A DNA stretch of 23,276 nucleotides. It comes from UBA6911 sp964481255 (GTDB taxonomy: Bacteria > Acidobacteriota > UBA6911). The notes under the pieces are model-generated. The model saw nothing but the letters and a program-made list of their open reading frames with translations. It ran no database searches and was not told where the DNA came from. A program made the translations under genes and the position numbers. Shown piece by piece: positions 22,906 to 23,276 of this stretch. Location of the stretch: NCBI GenBank assembly GCA_964481255.1, contig CAYZTZ010000044.1, positions 1 to 23,276 on the forward strand, read 5' to 3'. Numbering within the stretch: position 1 is the stretch's first letter; the number at the start of each line of letters is the position of its first letter.

Positions 22906-23276
22906 TTACAGGCCTTGCGCCGCTTCGGAATCGCGGCTTCTTCGGGCGCACGCAACCCAGTGCGTCTCTGAAATCGGGCGCGTGGCCGGGACCGAATCGC
23001 GACAGAGCGGATCCGCCTCTGCGCAGCGGGGAGCGAATCCGCATCCCTGCAGCTCCTCCCCCGCCGCGGGGGCCGCTCCGGGAATGGTCTCCAGCGGACG
23101 CCGCTCGAAATGGTGCGACAGGTCCGGCTGGCAGCGGATCAGGCCGCGCGTGTAGGGATGCGCCGGCGACGCAAGCACTTCGGCGGCGGTCCCGTGCTCG
23201 ACGACGCGGCCGTGATACATGACGGCGATGTGATCGCAAACCTGGGATACCAATGGCAAATCGTGGCTGATGTGGA
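22906..23276 (-). CDS. oppD: Oligopeptide/dipeptide ABC transporter ATP-binding protein OppD/DppD (3' part)
   Basis: The minus-strand frame is open from the window edge and ends at 22906, giving about 123 residues from the C-terminal part of an OppD/DppD-type ATPase. It begins at the H-loop (ISHDLPLVSQVCDHIAVMYHGR) and continues VVEHGTAAEVLASPAHPYTRGLI. It closes with the family cysteine motif GCGFAPRCAEADPLC. The Walker A, signature and Walker B parts lie outside the window. It would be the partner of the adjacent oppF in a peptide importer, reading 5' to 3' from the edge toward oppF. Confidence 0.9.
   Translation of the reverse strand, partial: HISHDLPLVSQVCDHIAVMYHGRVVEHGTAAEVLASPAHPYTRGLIRCQPDLSHHFERRPLETIPGAAPAAGEELQGCGFAPRCAEADPLCRDSVPATRPISETHWVACARRSRDSEAAQGL

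Noticed and set aside
22811..23239. Upstream extension of the oppF reading frame
   Set aside because: The extra residues are Arg/Pro/Ala-rich and are the oppD coding region read in another frame; the normal OppF start is at 22810.

Overview
The window looks like chromosomal DNA of a diderm, fairly GC-rich bacterium. YidC has the large periplasmic domain of the Gram-negative type, there is a MacA-like periplasmic adaptor, and there is a Tat-exported molybdoenzyme. The conserved block rpmH-rnpA-yidD-yidC-jag-mnmE-mnmG-rsmG-parA-parB-bactofilin is the neighbourhood that usually surrounds the replication origin, but dnaA is not next to rpmH. The bactofilin after parB and the small conserved-looking protein at 19042-19314 make me think of Acidobacteriota (perhaps the Aminicenantia). 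That placement is a guess from gene content, not a computed result.

Layout. 1-2772: a possible end of an upstream gene, then two MacB/FtsX-type ABC permeases. 3017-3796: a lone hisF whose ammonia-gate residues are altered. 3983-4822: an unrecognised secreted protein behind its own extended -10 promoter. 4823-5150: a gene-free leader with strong, mutually exclusive inverted repeats. 5151-7732: a two-subunit molybdenum hydroxylase ([2Fe-2S] subunit plus Tat-targeted molybdopterin subunit, no FAD subunit). 7931-8620: a DUF374 lysophospholipid acyltransferase-like gene. 8837-13233: a tightly packed rpmH-rnpA-yidD-yidC-jag-mnmE cluster covering translation, RNase P, membrane insertion and tRNA modification. 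13234-13692: a gene-free gap. 13693-18547: mnmG, rsmG, two parS-like sites, parA, parB and a bactofilin. 18548-19041: a gene-free region with three inverted repeats and an AT-rich tract. 19042-19314 (minus): a small hypothetical protein. 19551-21774: a MacA-like adaptor and a MacB-like ATPase with no permease beside them. 21857-23276 (minus): oppF and the 3' end of oppD, converging on the ATPase gene.

How the parts fit. The middle 10 kb is core machinery: YidC and YidD serve membrane protein insertion, RnpA matures tRNA, MnmE and MnmG together modify U34 of tRNAs, RsmG methylates 16S rRNA, and ParA/ParB/parS with a bactofilin would organise and segregate the origin region. The edges carry transport functions: a tripartite-efflux-like set split into permeases at one end and adaptor plus ATPase at the other, and a dipeptide/oligopeptide importer.

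I did not find a clear-cut new defence or mobile system, CRISPR array, tRNA or insertion sequence. The best leads are the altered HisF gate, the switch-like leader before the molybdoenzyme, a near-perfect long hairpin just before mnmE, loss of the GxxG loop in the Jag-type KH protein, loss of the groove arginine in YidC, and the structured gap after the bactofilin gene.
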